Shown one piece after another: positions 1-6,753 of a DNA stretch of 16,238 bases (position 1 is the stretch's first letter; each line of letters begins with the position of its first letter). The notes below the pieces were generated by a model. That model ran no database searches. It was not told where the DNA came from and was given only the letters and a program-made list of their open reading frames with translations. This DNA is from JAGOLU01 sp964542665 (GTDB taxonomy: Bacteria > Patescibacteriota > Microgenomatia > UBA1406 > GWC2-37-13): assembly GCA_964542665.1 (NCBI GenBank), contig CAZIUF010000020.1:1-16238 (forward strand). The letters are read 5' to 3'. The position numbers were made by a program, and so were the translations under genes.

Positions 1-63
1 AGGTGGTCACGGCGGGCGCCTGAAGAGCGTCAGATGCGTGTTCGACTCACGCTCTTGGCACCA
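1..63 (+). tRNA. tRNA-Leu (NAG anticodon), 3' part only
   Basis: The window opens inside the anticodon loop: AG of the anticodon, then G37 and U38. A long variable arm follows (GGCGC paired with GCGTC, one G-U). The T arm is GCGTG-TTCGACT-CACGC, and the 3' acceptor strand TCTTGGC is followed by discriminator A and an encoded CCA. A long variable arm with an anticodon ending in AG fits a type II tRNA for leucine CUN codons. The 5' half lies outside the window, so the first anticodon base is unknown. This is the only tRNA here with an encoded CCA. Confidence 0.8.
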
Positions 64-171
64 CTTCGCTCTTTTAAGCTCCGCGGTGCAGGCACCAGAG
101 CGCAAGAAAGTGAAGTAAATGAACTCATGATTTTAGCGGGTTTACCCGCCGAAGTCGGAGACGAAGGCGGG
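63..171. repeat. Nested short inverted repeats between tRNA-Leu and tRNA-Gly copies
   Basis: Two palindromic units lie here. The first pairs ACTTCGCTCT (63-72) with AGAGCG (97-102) and GAAGT (112-116), with nine extra bases in the right arm and an inner GGTGC/GCACC pair. The second pairs CCCGCC (145-150) with GGCGGG (166-171) around a 15-base loop. No gene is seen. These look like members of a dispersed intergenic palindrome family; whether they are transcribed is unknown. Confidence 0.55.
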
Positions 172-219
172 CGTAGTTTACCGTAAATTGCCCCGCCATG
201 GCGGGGAGACAGAGGGTTC
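167..219 (+). pseudogene. tRNA-Gly fragment, 5' part (copy A)
   Basis: The first 16 bases (acceptor GCGGGCG and start of the D arm) are identical to the intact tRNA-Gly at 254, and the segment AGACAGAGGGTTC (207-219) matches its variable/T-arm region. The anticodon arm is replaced by a perfect 16-bp palindrome, CCCCGCCATGGCGGGG (191-206), and the copy ends in the T loop with no 3' acceptor strand. A weak fold still presents GCC in the loop but lacks the conserved U33. It is most likely a broken tRNA gene; a role as a tRNA half is possible but unsupported. Confidence 0.65.
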
Positions 220-253
220 CCTGAGTTTAGAAAGACAAGCATTTTTATAAATC

Positions 254-325
254 GCGGGCGTAGTTTACCGGTAAAATGTCTCCTTGCCAAGGAGAAGACA
301 GAGGGTTCAATTCCCTTCGCCCGCT
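254..325 (+). tRNA. tRNA-Gly (GCC), intact
   Basis: A complete cloverleaf is visible. Acceptor GCGGGCG pairs with CGCCCGC (318-324) and the discriminator is U at 325. The anticodon stem TCTCC/GGAGA encloses loop TTGCCAA with anticodon GCC. The T arm is GAGGG-TTCAATT-CCCTT with one G-U pair. CCA is not encoded; the next bases are CAC. It decodes GGC/GGU. Broken copies lie on both sides, and a GIY-YIG gene begins at 329, so the two probably share a transcript. Confidence 0.93.
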
Positions 326-328
326 CAC

Positions 329-574
329 ATGATTTGGATCGTTTATATTATCCAATCAACGACTACTCAAAGATACTATATTGGTTGTACTTCAGATCTA
401 GATCGTAGGCTAAAAGAGCACAATACGAATAAAGGAAAATCTACCTGTTATCGCGGCCCATATGCTGTTGTGTATATAGAAGAGCATTCTTCAAGACAGC
501 TTGCGCTCGCTAGGGAAAGGCAGATTAAATCATACAAAGGAGGTAATGCATTCAAAAGCATATTGTCGAGGTAA
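329..574 (+). CDS. GIY-YIG nuclease-domain protein, 81 aa
   Basis: A single-domain GIY-YIG protein of the small UPF0213-like type. The N-terminal WIVYIIQS strand carries the divergent first motif (YII for GIY), followed by YYIGCT (residues 16-21). The catalytic-type arginine is in DLDRRLKEHN (23-32), and the conserved glutamate helix is ALARERQIK (59-67). Length is normal for single-domain members, whose cellular role is mostly unknown; the fold cuts or nicks DNA. I chose ATG 329 because the longer frame, starting at TTG 284, would run through the tRNA-Gly anticodon. The start lies three bases after the tRNA, so no SD is possible outside the tRNA. The stop codon falls inside the next tRNA-Gly remnant. 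A homing-like role is only inferred from position. Confidence 0.85.
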   Translation: MIWIVYIIQSTTTQRYYIGCTSDLDRRLKEHNTNKGKSTCYRGPYAVVYIEEHSSRQLALARERQIKSYKGGNAFKSILSR

Positions 575-649
575 AATGCCCCGCCACGGCGGGGAGACAG
601 AGGGTTCAATTCCTCCCGCCTGCTGCGGGATAAACTTTCGCCCGCTCAC
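570..649 (+). pseudogene. tRNA-Gly fragment, 3' part with hairpin insertion (copy C)
   Basis: It begins in the D loop (GGTAAAATG, identical to 270-278 of the intact gene). The palindrome CCCCGCCACGGCGGGG (579-594) sits where the anticodon arm should be, followed by AGACAGAGGGTTCAATTCC as in the intact copy. A ~22-base insertion (614-635) then interrupts the T-arm/acceptor side; it contains stem TCCCGC/GCGGGA. The acceptor end TTCGCCCGCTCAC resumes at 637. The 5' acceptor and D stem are missing, so no functional tRNA can form. The offset from the intact copy is about 300 bp. Confidence 0.7.
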
Positions 650-784
650 TCAAGTTCGCGTGCCCGCTTATGGCGGCGGACAGACCAGCCACAGCGGGAT
701 TAACGAGCTGTAATCACTCACTTTCGTTTGTGAACTGCTCGTGCAAACCTTCGCCCGCTCACACATTCTGCGTGATAAAACTTC
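650..784. repeat. Palindrome-rich spacer with a second tRNA-Gly 3' end
   Basis: No gene is seen. An inverted repeat pairs ACGAGC (703-708) with GCTCGT (737-742), with an inner TCAC/GTGA pair. CCTTCGCCCGCTCAC at 748-762 repeats the 3' acceptor end of tRNA-Gly, including the trailing CAC. It is a remnant of the same repeated tRNA unit found at 167, 254 and 570. Confidence 0.55.
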
Positions 785-814
785 TTGCATTCTCTCCCTG
801 TTTTTATGTATAGT
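785..814 (+). promoter_or_regulatory. Promoter of the DUF4870-like gene, leaderless layout
   Basis: -35 TTGCAT (785-790), an 18-base spacer and -10 TATAGT (809-814). The chosen ATG at 821 begins seven bases after the -10, where transcription would start. The 671-aa gene at 13238 has the same -35 hexamer and spacer length. Confidence 0.55.
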
Positions 815-820
815 GAATGT

Positions 821-1399
821 ATGTCAGAAGCAATAGCTCAACCAGCTCCGCCTATCAGCACGGACATAGTCATCCCATCGCGAGAAATGAGCAAGAGTGT
901 CCAGACGCTCCCTGAGTTTCTCAGAGAGGAAGCGATTCATATTGTCCGGACTGGCAAGTCGTTTCATTATGATCGGAAGCACCTTCAAAACGGCCTCATT
1001 CACCTGAGCTTTTTCGCTGGCGTCTTGCCATTGGCACACATAATCATCCCTCTTATTGCTTGGAAAATACAAAAAAATCACAAAGACGACGCCTTTGCCG
1101 AAGATGCGATGAAAGCTTTTAACTTTCAACTTACCTGCACGATTTATATGATCATTTTCGTCCTGCTGACTACAGCGATTGGACTGATGTCGTTTCCCTT
1201 TATCAAAGAACTGTCTGGAGTTGCCGCATCTGAAAAGGAAACACCACTGACTGTTATGATCCCAACAGTTCTGATGCCCGCACTAACGATATACATCTGT
1301 GTCTGGGCATTCTTTACATGTAAGATAGCTTACGAACGGCTGAGAGGCAAACCTGCCCATTATCCGACGTCGATCCAATTTCTTTCTCTGGATAAATGA
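821..1399 (+). CDS. DUF4870-like membrane protein, 192 aa
   Basis: Function unknown; an integral membrane protein resembling the DUF4870 (Tic20-like) family. A polar N-terminus of about 58 residues precedes three hydrophobic segments at roughly 60-82, 103-126 and 145-169. Family-like landmarks are HLSFFAGVLPLAHIIIPLIAW, AMKAFNFQLTCTIY after the first segment, and the ending RGKPAHYPTSIQF, matching the usual 'NFQ...Y' and 'G...YP' pattern. Starts at TTG 785 and ATG 806 are also in frame, but 785 overlaps the -35 and 806 precedes the -10, so 821 is preferred. It ends with TGA. It lies 56 bases before the decarboxylase, which seems to have its own promoter. Confidence 0.75.
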   Translation: MSEAIAQPAPPISTDIVIPSREMSKSVQTLPEFLREEAIHIVRTGKSFHYDRKHLQNGLIHLSFFAGVLPLAHIIIPLIAWKIQKNHKDDAFAEDAMKAFNFQLTCTIYMIIFVLLTTAIGLMSFPFIKELSGVAASEKETPLTVMIPTVLMPALTIYICVWAFFTCKIAYERLRGKPAHYPTSIQFLSLDK

Positions 1400-1455
1400 T
1401 CCAAACCCAATCAATCTATTGATTTTCCACAAAAATACTTTAACATATATTCTCT

Positions 1456-2655
1456 ATGTCACAAACAACCGTTTCTCTCCAACCCGATGACCCTGGCTGG
1501 CGTCGTGCTCAAGGTCTTCTCCTCACTCAACAGTATTCTCCTGATCAACTGAAAGCATACGTGAAACAGTACGGATCTCCACTCCTTCTCCTTTCAATCA
1601 AATCAATCAAGCGGCAATATGCAACTTTGCAACGTCTTCTTCCGAGAGTAAAGCACTATTATGCACTCAAGCCTTTACCTCACCCTGAGGTAGTAAAAGC
1701 ACTCATGGAGATGGATGGATATTTTGACCTCGCCACCAATGGAGAAGTAGATGTGGTGCGCTCAGCAGGTGTTGATCCAAAAAGATGTGTCCACAGTCAC
1801 CCCATCAAGCGACCCAACGATGTGCAGTATGCGCTCGATTTTGGGAACGACACATTTGTATTTGAAAATGAATATGAGCTGGTCAAGCACGCAGCAGTCA
1901 AAGACAGAACAAGATGGTTGATGCGTCTTTCATTTCCAAATCCCGAAGCCCAGTGTGATCTTTCATCTAAGTTTGGCGTGCTCCCTGCAGATGCATTTGC
2001 TCTCCTCAAGAAAGCTCATGAGATGGGCTATCATGTGCGTGGTTTGAGCTTTCACGTAGGGAGTCAGATGAAGACACCTGCGAAGCATATCGAGGCGATC
2101 ACTTTTGCCAAACAACTCGTTGATCAAGCTCGAGCTGCAGGTATCAACACACTTACTACCCTCGACCTCGGTGGAGGATGGCCGGTGACGTACATTGAGC
2201 CAACTATGCCAATCGAAGACTTTGTAGCTCCCATTGCGGAGGCATTGGATGATTTCTTCTCTGACTTTGAGATATTGAGCGAGCCAGGACGATTCATCGC
2301 TGGACCATCTGTCGTTGCGATTAGTAGTGTCATGGGTAAAAATATCCGTAATGGACAGATGATGTACTATCTCGATGATGGACTTTACAATAGTTACTCT
2401 GGTATTTTGTTTGACCACGGTCACTATCTCATCTATTCACTCAAAGAACTTGAAAATCCAGATAGTGAGATGAAGCACTCAACTCTTGCAGGTCCTACTT
2501 GCGACAGTATCGATGTGATGTATCGAGATATCCTCATGCCAGAGATGGAGCTGGGCGACCTTCTGGTTTCTCCTGTTATGGGAGCATATGCAGGAGCATC
2601 GCACGCGACAGACTTCAACTTCTTTATGCGACCAAAGATGATAGTGGTTGAATAA
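1456..2655 (+). CDS. Fold-III PLP-dependent decarboxylase, ornithine/lysine type, 399 aa
   Basis: Predicted to decarboxylate a basic amino acid, most likely ornithine or lysine, giving putrescine or cadaverine in the cytoplasm. It has the alanine-racemase-fold barrel followed by a beta domain. The PLP lysine is K72 in HYYALKPLPHP. H200 lies in SFHVGSQ, the glycine loop is LDLGGGWP (236-243) and the phosphate-binding SEPGR is at 275-279. The active-site cysteine is C349 in AGPTCDSIDV. The run LDDGLYNSYSGILFDH (306-321) resembles eukaryotic-type ornithine decarboxylases rather than diaminopimelate decarboxylase. Length is normal for the family. No SD precedes ATG 1456; AT-rich -10-like sequence lies at 1441-1451. 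Carboxynorspermidine decarboxylase is a less likely alternative. Exact substrate cannot be read from sequence alone. Confidence 0.87.
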   Translation: MSQTTVSLQPDDPGWRRAQGLLLTQQYSPDQLKAYVKQYGSPLLLLSIKSIKRQYATLQRLLPRVKHYYALKPLPHPEVVKALMEMDGYFDLATNGEVDVVRSAGVDPKRCVHSHPIKRPNDVQYALDFGNDTFVFENEYELVKHAAVKDRTRWLMRLSFPNPEAQCDLSSKFGVLPADAFALLKKAHEMGYHVRGLSFHVGSQMKTPAKHIEAITFAKQLVDQARAAGINTLTTLDLGGGWPVTYIEPTMPIEDFVAPIAEALDDFFSDFEILSEPGRFIAGPSVVAISSVMGKNIRNGQMMYYLDDGLYNSYSGILFDHGHYLIYSLKELENPDSEMKHSTLAGPTCDSIDVMYRDILMPEMELGDLLVSPVMGAYAGASHATDFNFFMRPKMIVVE

Positions 2656-2702
2656 CTGAGAGTGAAGAATGTATAACGTAGAACCTAACTTGGGTTAATG
2701 TC

Positions 2703-2770
2703 GTATGAGGATTTTTCTCTTCATCTAACTCGCTTCGCTCAGACAGAGATTCATCGAAAAATCCTCATAC
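2703..2770. repeat. Long hairpin with 15-bp perfect arms around a shared repeat core
   Basis: GTATGAGGATTTTTC (2703-2717) is exactly complementary to 2756-2770. The loop holds CTTCATCTAACTCGCTTCGC and TCAGACAGAGAT, which recur at 4218-4284 inside a different pair of arms. It lies between the convergent decarboxylase and glucanotransferase genes, so it may block read-through both ways, but no T-run follows on either strand. Confidence 0.75.
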
Positions 2771-2800
2771 TACACACAAACTTATTTAATGAAGATGGCT

Positions 2801-4159
2801 TTAATTTGCAGAAGCAATTTCTTTTGGTAGCTTCTCAATCGGGACTTCCATCCGATAGTTCCAATTGGTGTCGCTGATGATGCCTGGCACATTGATGCGC
2901 GTCGTTGACCCCATCCAGTCCTGCATGGCGATGATAGCAATATTGGTATGCCTGATCAGACCTTGAACTACGTCACGATATGTATAGGGCACTTGTGGGA
3001 TCGTCAGAATCGATGCAAGCTTGACTTGTTGGCTGGGCGTCAGACCTTCGAGGTATTCTGCGAGTGGGCTCGTGTCATGTGTTGAGCTGAAATAAATATG
3101 TGGTTGACCGTCAAATAGAAGAAAGTCTTTTTGGTCGATGACGTCGGATGCTTGAGAAAACATCAGCGTAACTACCGAAACCCCGAGCACTCCGAGACGA
3201 TGGGCCGTGGCCTCAAGCTGCTTCATGCTGAATTCGGAAATATCCTCTATATATATGCCAGACTTGAGTTCGCTCGCCATATTCACAAAGTGTTTCATGT
3301 ATATCGCTCCCGGGCCCTGCATGATTTTGTCTTTCTTGGTGTCAGAGACATGAAACATCTCATACTCGTAAAAGCGCACTGCTGAATCGATGCGCACGCG
3401 ATCAAACAAAGTCATCGTATGGCGCATGCGTTCATCCCACATCGTGAATGTGTCTGGGTGATCAAAGTTGTAGAGAGGAAAACCCCAGATTTGTCGATTG
3501 CGCCAGTGCCGTCCACCCAAAGACCCGGCGACATACTCGAGATCGTATTCAGGAGTCAAAACAAATGCATTCGGATATCGCCAGCAGTGATAACTACCGA
3601 TGGGAAGAAAAAAAGGAAGATCACCCCATATCTCTACGCCCATTTTCCTAGCGTACATCTTGAGCTCCTCGAATGTCTGGTGGAGGATGTACTGGGTACG
3701 CTTGATCACATCGATACGACGCGCAAAGTTCAAAGTCCAATGCTTTATCTTTTCATCATCAGGATGATGAAACCCCGGATCCCATCGTCTCCAGTCATCA
3801 GTGGCATGTTTCTCACAAAGACATTGAAATACGGCATATCCATCGAGCCAATACGCATTTTTTGATGCAAAGAGAGTGTAGTTGTCGATATAGAGATTAT
3901 CGATTTTCTCCTGCATATCAAATTGCAAATACGCAGGATTGATCCCGATCCCACAACTCCAATATGGCGAGGTAAAGTAGTTCACTTGTGGATCAAAACC
4001 TGTTGGGTTCAGTGGCAACATCTGCCAGATGCTTTGTCCAGTAGCGTGGAGCCAGTCGACGAATAGCTTGGCCATCCCAAAGTAGTCATCAGTGCGCAAT
4101 GACTCAGAGGAGAGTGAGTTGAGTGGGAGGAGGGTACCGAGATGCTTAATCGAAGACAT
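2801..4159 (-). CDS. malQ: 4-alpha-glucanotransferase (amylomaltase), GH77, 452 aa
   Basis: Transfers alpha-1,4-glucan segments between maltodextrins, releasing glucose; a cytoplasmic enzyme of glycogen/maltodextrin use. The N-terminus shows the family block GQSIWQMLPLNPTG (41-54) and SPYWSCGIGINPAYL. WGDLPFFLPIGS (179-189) and the lid region HWRNRQIWGFPLYNF follow. The three catalytic acids are present: D258 in VRIDSAVRF, E305 in YIEDISEFS and D362 in SSTHDTSP. At 452 residues it is somewhat shorter than the usual ~500. The RID motif is followed by SAVRF rather than the common HFRGF. ATG 4159 is chosen because TATCAT (4166-4171) sits six bases upstream, a leaderless arrangement. It lies downstream of transketolase on the same strand, with a hairpin in between. 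Confidence 0.9.
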   Translation of the reverse strand: MSSIKHLGTLLPLNSLSSESLRTDDYFGMAKLFVDWLHATGQSIWQMLPLNPTGFDPQVNYFTSPYWSCGIGINPAYLQFDMQEKIDNLYIDNYTLFASKNAYWLDGYAVFQCLCEKHATDDWRRWDPGFHHPDDEKIKHWTLNFARRIDVIKRTQYILHQTFEELKMYARKMGVEIWGDLPFFLPIGSYHCWRYPNAFVLTPEYDLEYVAGSLGGRHWRNRQIWGFPLYNFDHPDTFTMWDERMRHTMTLFDRVRIDSAVRFYEYEMFHVSDTKKDKIMQGPGAIYMKHFVNMASELKSGIYIEDISEFSMKQLEATAHRLGVLGVSVVTLMFSQASDVIDQKDFLLFDGQPHIYFSSTHDTSPLAEYLEGLTPSQQVKLASILTIPQVPYTYRDVVQGLIRHTNIAIIAMQDWMGSTTRINVPGIISDTNWNYRMEVPIEKLPKEIASAN

Positions 4160-4165
4160 GCAAAC

Positions 4166-4171
4166 ATGATA
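4166..4171 (-). promoter_or_regulatory. -10 element of malQ, leaderless layout
   Basis: TATCAT on the minus strand ends six bases before ATG 4159. No convincing -35 is seen at 16-18 bases. No SD lies between the element and the start codon. Confidence 0.4.
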
Positions 4172-4195
4172 TCAGATTGACGCACCAAATTGAGC

Positions 4196-4311
4196 GAGGT
4201 CTGGTTCATATTTTCTTCTTCATCTAACTCGCTTCGCAATTGTAATGGCTACGATTAGTAAACTAGCTTCGCTCAGACAGAGATGAATTCAGAAAATACA
4301 AACCAGACCTC
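4196..4311. repeat. Long hairpin with 20-bp arms around the same core, carrying a 35-bp insertion
   Basis: Arms 4196-4215 and 4292-4311 match at 18 of 20 positions, with an outer 11-bp perfect part (GAGGTCTGGTT). The core found at 2719-2750 recurs as CTTCATCTAACTCGCTTCGC (4218-4237) and TCAGACAGAGAT (4273-4284). They are separated by a 28-base insert plus a second GCTTCGC, so GCTTCGC is directly repeated at 4231-4237 and 4266-4272. It starts about 38 bases after the transketolase stop. Confidence 0.7.
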
Positions 4312-4348
4312 GGTAGCTAGGAGGAGTGTCTCTACTTATGACGATGGA

Positions 4349-6181
4349 TCACAAAACATCTACAGCTCGGACGATAGCCGCTGCATCGATCTCTTCATAT
4401 GCGAGGAGCTCTGCAGGCTTGCCACTACAGGGCATCTTTCGTACGGCGAGAGAAATAAACTCGCAATCGATATTTTTTAACACACTCTTTACAGCTTCTG
4501 CCATGCCACCTTCAGCATAGTGATCCTCAATGACGATGACCTTTTTGGAATCTTTACATACTGTATTGACAGTCTTTTCGTCGACAGGTTTTACAGAGTA
4601 CAGATCGATCACCGTTACCTTCTTGCCTTTTGATACGAGTTCTTTTTGTGCCTTGAGCGCTTCGTGGAGGGTGATCCCAGCAGCGATCAACACTGCATCT
4701 TTTGCACCATCTGTTGCTCCGTGGACTTTCGATCCGCCAACGGTAAATACTTCATCTGGTCCATAGATCACCGGAGTTTTCGCACGAGTGGTACGCATAT
4801 ACATGAGACCCTTTGTGTGGGCCATGTACTCGATCAGCTGTGTAGTTGATTGAGCATCGCTGGGATAAAATACAATACTTCCCCAGATAGAACGCATCAT
4901 GGCGATATCCTCCAGTGCCATTTGTGATCCACCATCCTCACCGATGGAGACTCCTGCATGAGAACCGACTATTTTCAGATTTGACTCAGCAGCACCTGCC
5001 ATCCGGATCTGATCATAAGCTCGTGTGAGAAATACTGCAAAACTTGATGCAAATGGGACCATATCTCTGAGTGCAAGTCCCGTCCCAACACCAATCATAT
5101 TTTGCTCAGCGATGTACATCTCTAAAAATTGTTCTGGGGTAGACTTTTTTACTCCGTCTGCAAATGTTGAGTTGCTTGTCTCTGCATCAAGTGCAATTAC
5201 TGCAGGATTTGACTGTGTAACGGCAGCGAGTGCAGCACCGTACGCTTCCCGGGTAGCAACCAGTTCACCTAGTTTGTATGTTGGAGGCTCATATTCATTG
5301 ATAAACTTCTTTACAGACTCGACCTTTGCTGGCTTGGTGATAGTACCTACCAAAGAGGTGTCAACCTCACCAAGTTCAAACAACACTGCGGGGAGTGCTT
5401 CTGGCTTGACTGCGGTACCGTGTTTTCCATCTTTGTCCTGGAGTGATGCTACGCCATAACCCTTGAATGTTTTGGCGATGATCATAACCGGTCTATCCTT
5501 CACAGTATGTGCTATTTGATATGCACCACGTATCTGATCGAGATCGTGACCATCGATGATGATCGGCCACCAACCAAATGCTGTCGTTTTATCCTCAAAT
5601 GATTTGAGGTCATGACCAAACATAGTTTCTCCTCGTTGACCGAGACGATTTGCATCAAGGATGGCGATGAGGTTGTCTGTTTTGTAGTGTGAGGCTAGTT
5701 GCATAGCTTCCCAATTTGATCCTTCGGCCATTTCACTATCTCCGAGCAGTACATAAGTGCGGCTATCGGTGTGAGTGAATAGTCTCGCATGGAGTGCCAT
5801 CCCAAGTCCCACGGATAACCCCTGCCCCAGTGAGCCAGTTGGCATCTCAGTGTAGGGGAACTTCATCGTCGGGTGTCCTTCAACGGCTGAACCAAACTGA
5901 CGGAGTTTCATCAGATCTTCTTTGGGATATGCGCCGCCAACTGCCCAGAGAGCATAGAAAAGTGGCGCAGCGTGACCTTTGGAAAAGATCAGTCTGTCAT
6001 TCCAAATATTGTCTTTGTGATCAGTGTCGTATCTGAAGAAACCTTCATACATCAATACCGCCATGAGGTCGGCCGCAGATAGACACGATGTGGGATGTCC
6101 GGAGCCAGCCTCAGTTGTCGATACAAGCGAGTAATAGCGGAGGAGTTTTGCGAGTTGTTGAGTTGTCGACTTATTTTTCAT
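4349..6181 (-). CDS. tkt: Transketolase, single chain, 610 aa
   Basis: Thiamine-diphosphate enzyme moving two-carbon ketol units in the non-oxidative pentose phosphate pathway. N-terminal PP domain: GSGHPTS (26-32), SKGHAAPL (68-75) and GSLGQGLSVGLGMA. The ThDP/metal motif runs from GDSEMAEG (147-154) to LDANRLGQ (175-182), with GDS in place of the usual GDG. Pyrimidine domain: catalytic E359 in IAEQNMIGVGTGLA, then GSHAGVSIGEDGGSQ (407-420). A C-terminal transketolase domain ends at TGA. The LDANRLGQ run and ~610-residue length resemble the animal/archaeal-like branch more than E. coli TktA. TTGACA (6210-6215), 16 bases and TACGAT (6188-6193) place the start of transcription at the ATG. Confidence 0.93.
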   Translation of the reverse strand: MKNKSTTQQLAKLLRYYSLVSTTEAGSGHPTSCLSAADLMAVLMYEGFFRYDTDHKDNIWNDRLIFSKGHAAPLFYALWAVGGAYPKEDLMKLRQFGSAVEGHPTMKFPYTEMPTGSLGQGLSVGLGMALHARLFTHTDSRTYVLLGDSEMAEGSNWEAMQLASHYKTDNLIAILDANRLGQRGETMFGHDLKSFEDKTTAFGWWPIIIDGHDLDQIRGAYQIAHTVKDRPVMIIAKTFKGYGVASLQDKDGKHGTAVKPEALPAVLFELGEVDTSLVGTITKPAKVESVKKFINEYEPPTYKLGELVATREAYGAALAAVTQSNPAVIALDAETSNSTFADGVKKSTPEQFLEMYIAEQNMIGVGTGLALRDMVPFASSFAVFLTRAYDQIRMAGAAESNLKIVGSHAGVSIGEDGGSQMALEDIAMMRSIWGSIVFYPSDAQSTTQLIEYMAHTKGLMYMRTTRAKTPVIYGPDEVFTVGGSKVHGATDGAKDAVLIAAGITLHEALKAQKELVSKGKKVTVIDLYSVKPVDEKTVNTVCKDSKKVIVIEDHYAEGGMAEAVKSVLKNIDCEFISLAVRKMPCSGKPAELLAYEEIDAAAIVRAVDVL

Positions 6182-6187
6182 GCTCAG

Positions 6188-6215
6188 ATCGTACCAGGTA
6201 ATATCATTTTGTCAA
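6188..6215 (-). promoter_or_regulatory. Promoter of tkt, leaderless layout
   Basis: On the minus strand, a consensus -35 TTGACA (6215-6210), a 16-base spacer and -10 TACGAT (6193-6188) are followed by six bases and then the ATG at 6181. This is the best two-box promoter in the window and leaves no room for an SD. Confidence 0.65.
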
Positions 6216-6253
6216 AAAGTGGGGAAATGATCGGGACAAAAACGTTATTTGCA

Positions 6254-6670
6254 CTATAAATCTATTTTATGTGCAAGTTCAAAGAAATACTTCGCAGTAG
6301 GGGATAGCGGAAGTGATTGAGCCTCGTCATAGGTCACCCACCGGTATTCGGCCAGCTCAGCATCTCGAAATACCACATCTCCTTCTGCATAATCCGCAAG
6401 ATACGCCAGTGCGATCATATGTACCATCTCGCCACTATGATTCTCAGTGACTACATCGTCGAATCCAAGTCGCTGATAGTTTTTTGCTTTGATACCAGTT
6501 TCTTCATAGAGCTCACGTACCACACACTCATCAAGTGTCTCGCCTTCCTCAACATGTCCCCCAGGTCCTGTCCACATATTTGGATAAGGTCCGATATTTG
6601 GCTGCTTTTTGACGAGAAGAAACTTGTCTTCTTTTTTAACTAATACACCGCACACAATAGATTTGTTCAT
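6254..6670 (-). CDS. NUDIX hydrolase, MutT-like, 138 aa
   Basis: Hydrolyses a nucleoside diphosphate linked to another group, for example an oxidised NTP; the true substrate cannot be told. The complete Nudix box GX5EX7REUXEEXGU is at residues 38-60 (GHVEEGE then RELYEETGI), with the metal-binding glutamates present. The N-terminal strand MNKSIVCGVLVKKEDKFLLV and the later AEYRWVTYDEA fit the family fold. Length is normal. TATACT (6679-6684) lies eight bases before ATG 6670, suggesting a leader of only a base or two. It is divergent from the unknown gene at 6754. Confidence 0.9.
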   Translation of the reverse strand: MNKSIVCGVLVKKEDKFLLVKKQPNIGPYPNMWTGPGGHVEEGETLDECVVRELYEETGIKAKNYQRLGFDDVVTENHSGEMVHMIALAYLADYAEGDVVFRDAELAEYRWVTYDEAQSLPLSPTAKYFFELAHKIDL

Positions 6671-6678
6671 ACGAGATA

Positions 6679-6684
6679 AGTATA
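6679..6684 (-). promoter_or_regulatory. -10 element of the NUDIX gene
   Basis: TATACT on the minus strand, eight bases from ATG 6670. No clear -35 is visible at the normal distance. It lies in the 83-bp divergent region shared with the gene at 6754. Confidence 0.4.
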
Positions 6685-6753
6685 CAACAGGCAGTAAATG
6701 CGGATTGTTGCTGTATTGTGTATTTACGTAATCGTCCTAGGATAGAGCTATCT

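Noticed and set aside
30..290. Minus-strand 86-codon frame
   Set aside because: It crosses tRNA-Leu, tRNA-Gly and palindromes and has no recognisable protein features.
284..328. TTG start extending the GIY-YIG frame upstream
   Set aside because: It would translate through the intact tRNA-Gly; ATG 329 matches the family N-terminus.
1397..4351. Alternative genetic code with TGA as glycine
   Set aside because: TGA occurs at plausible ends of the DUF4870-like gene and tkt, and never inside a recognised gene.
4326..4520. Plus-strand frame preceded by AGGAGG-like bases
   Set aside because: It lies antisense to the conserved transketolase C-terminus, the spacing of the purine run is too long, and the peptide is unrecognisable.
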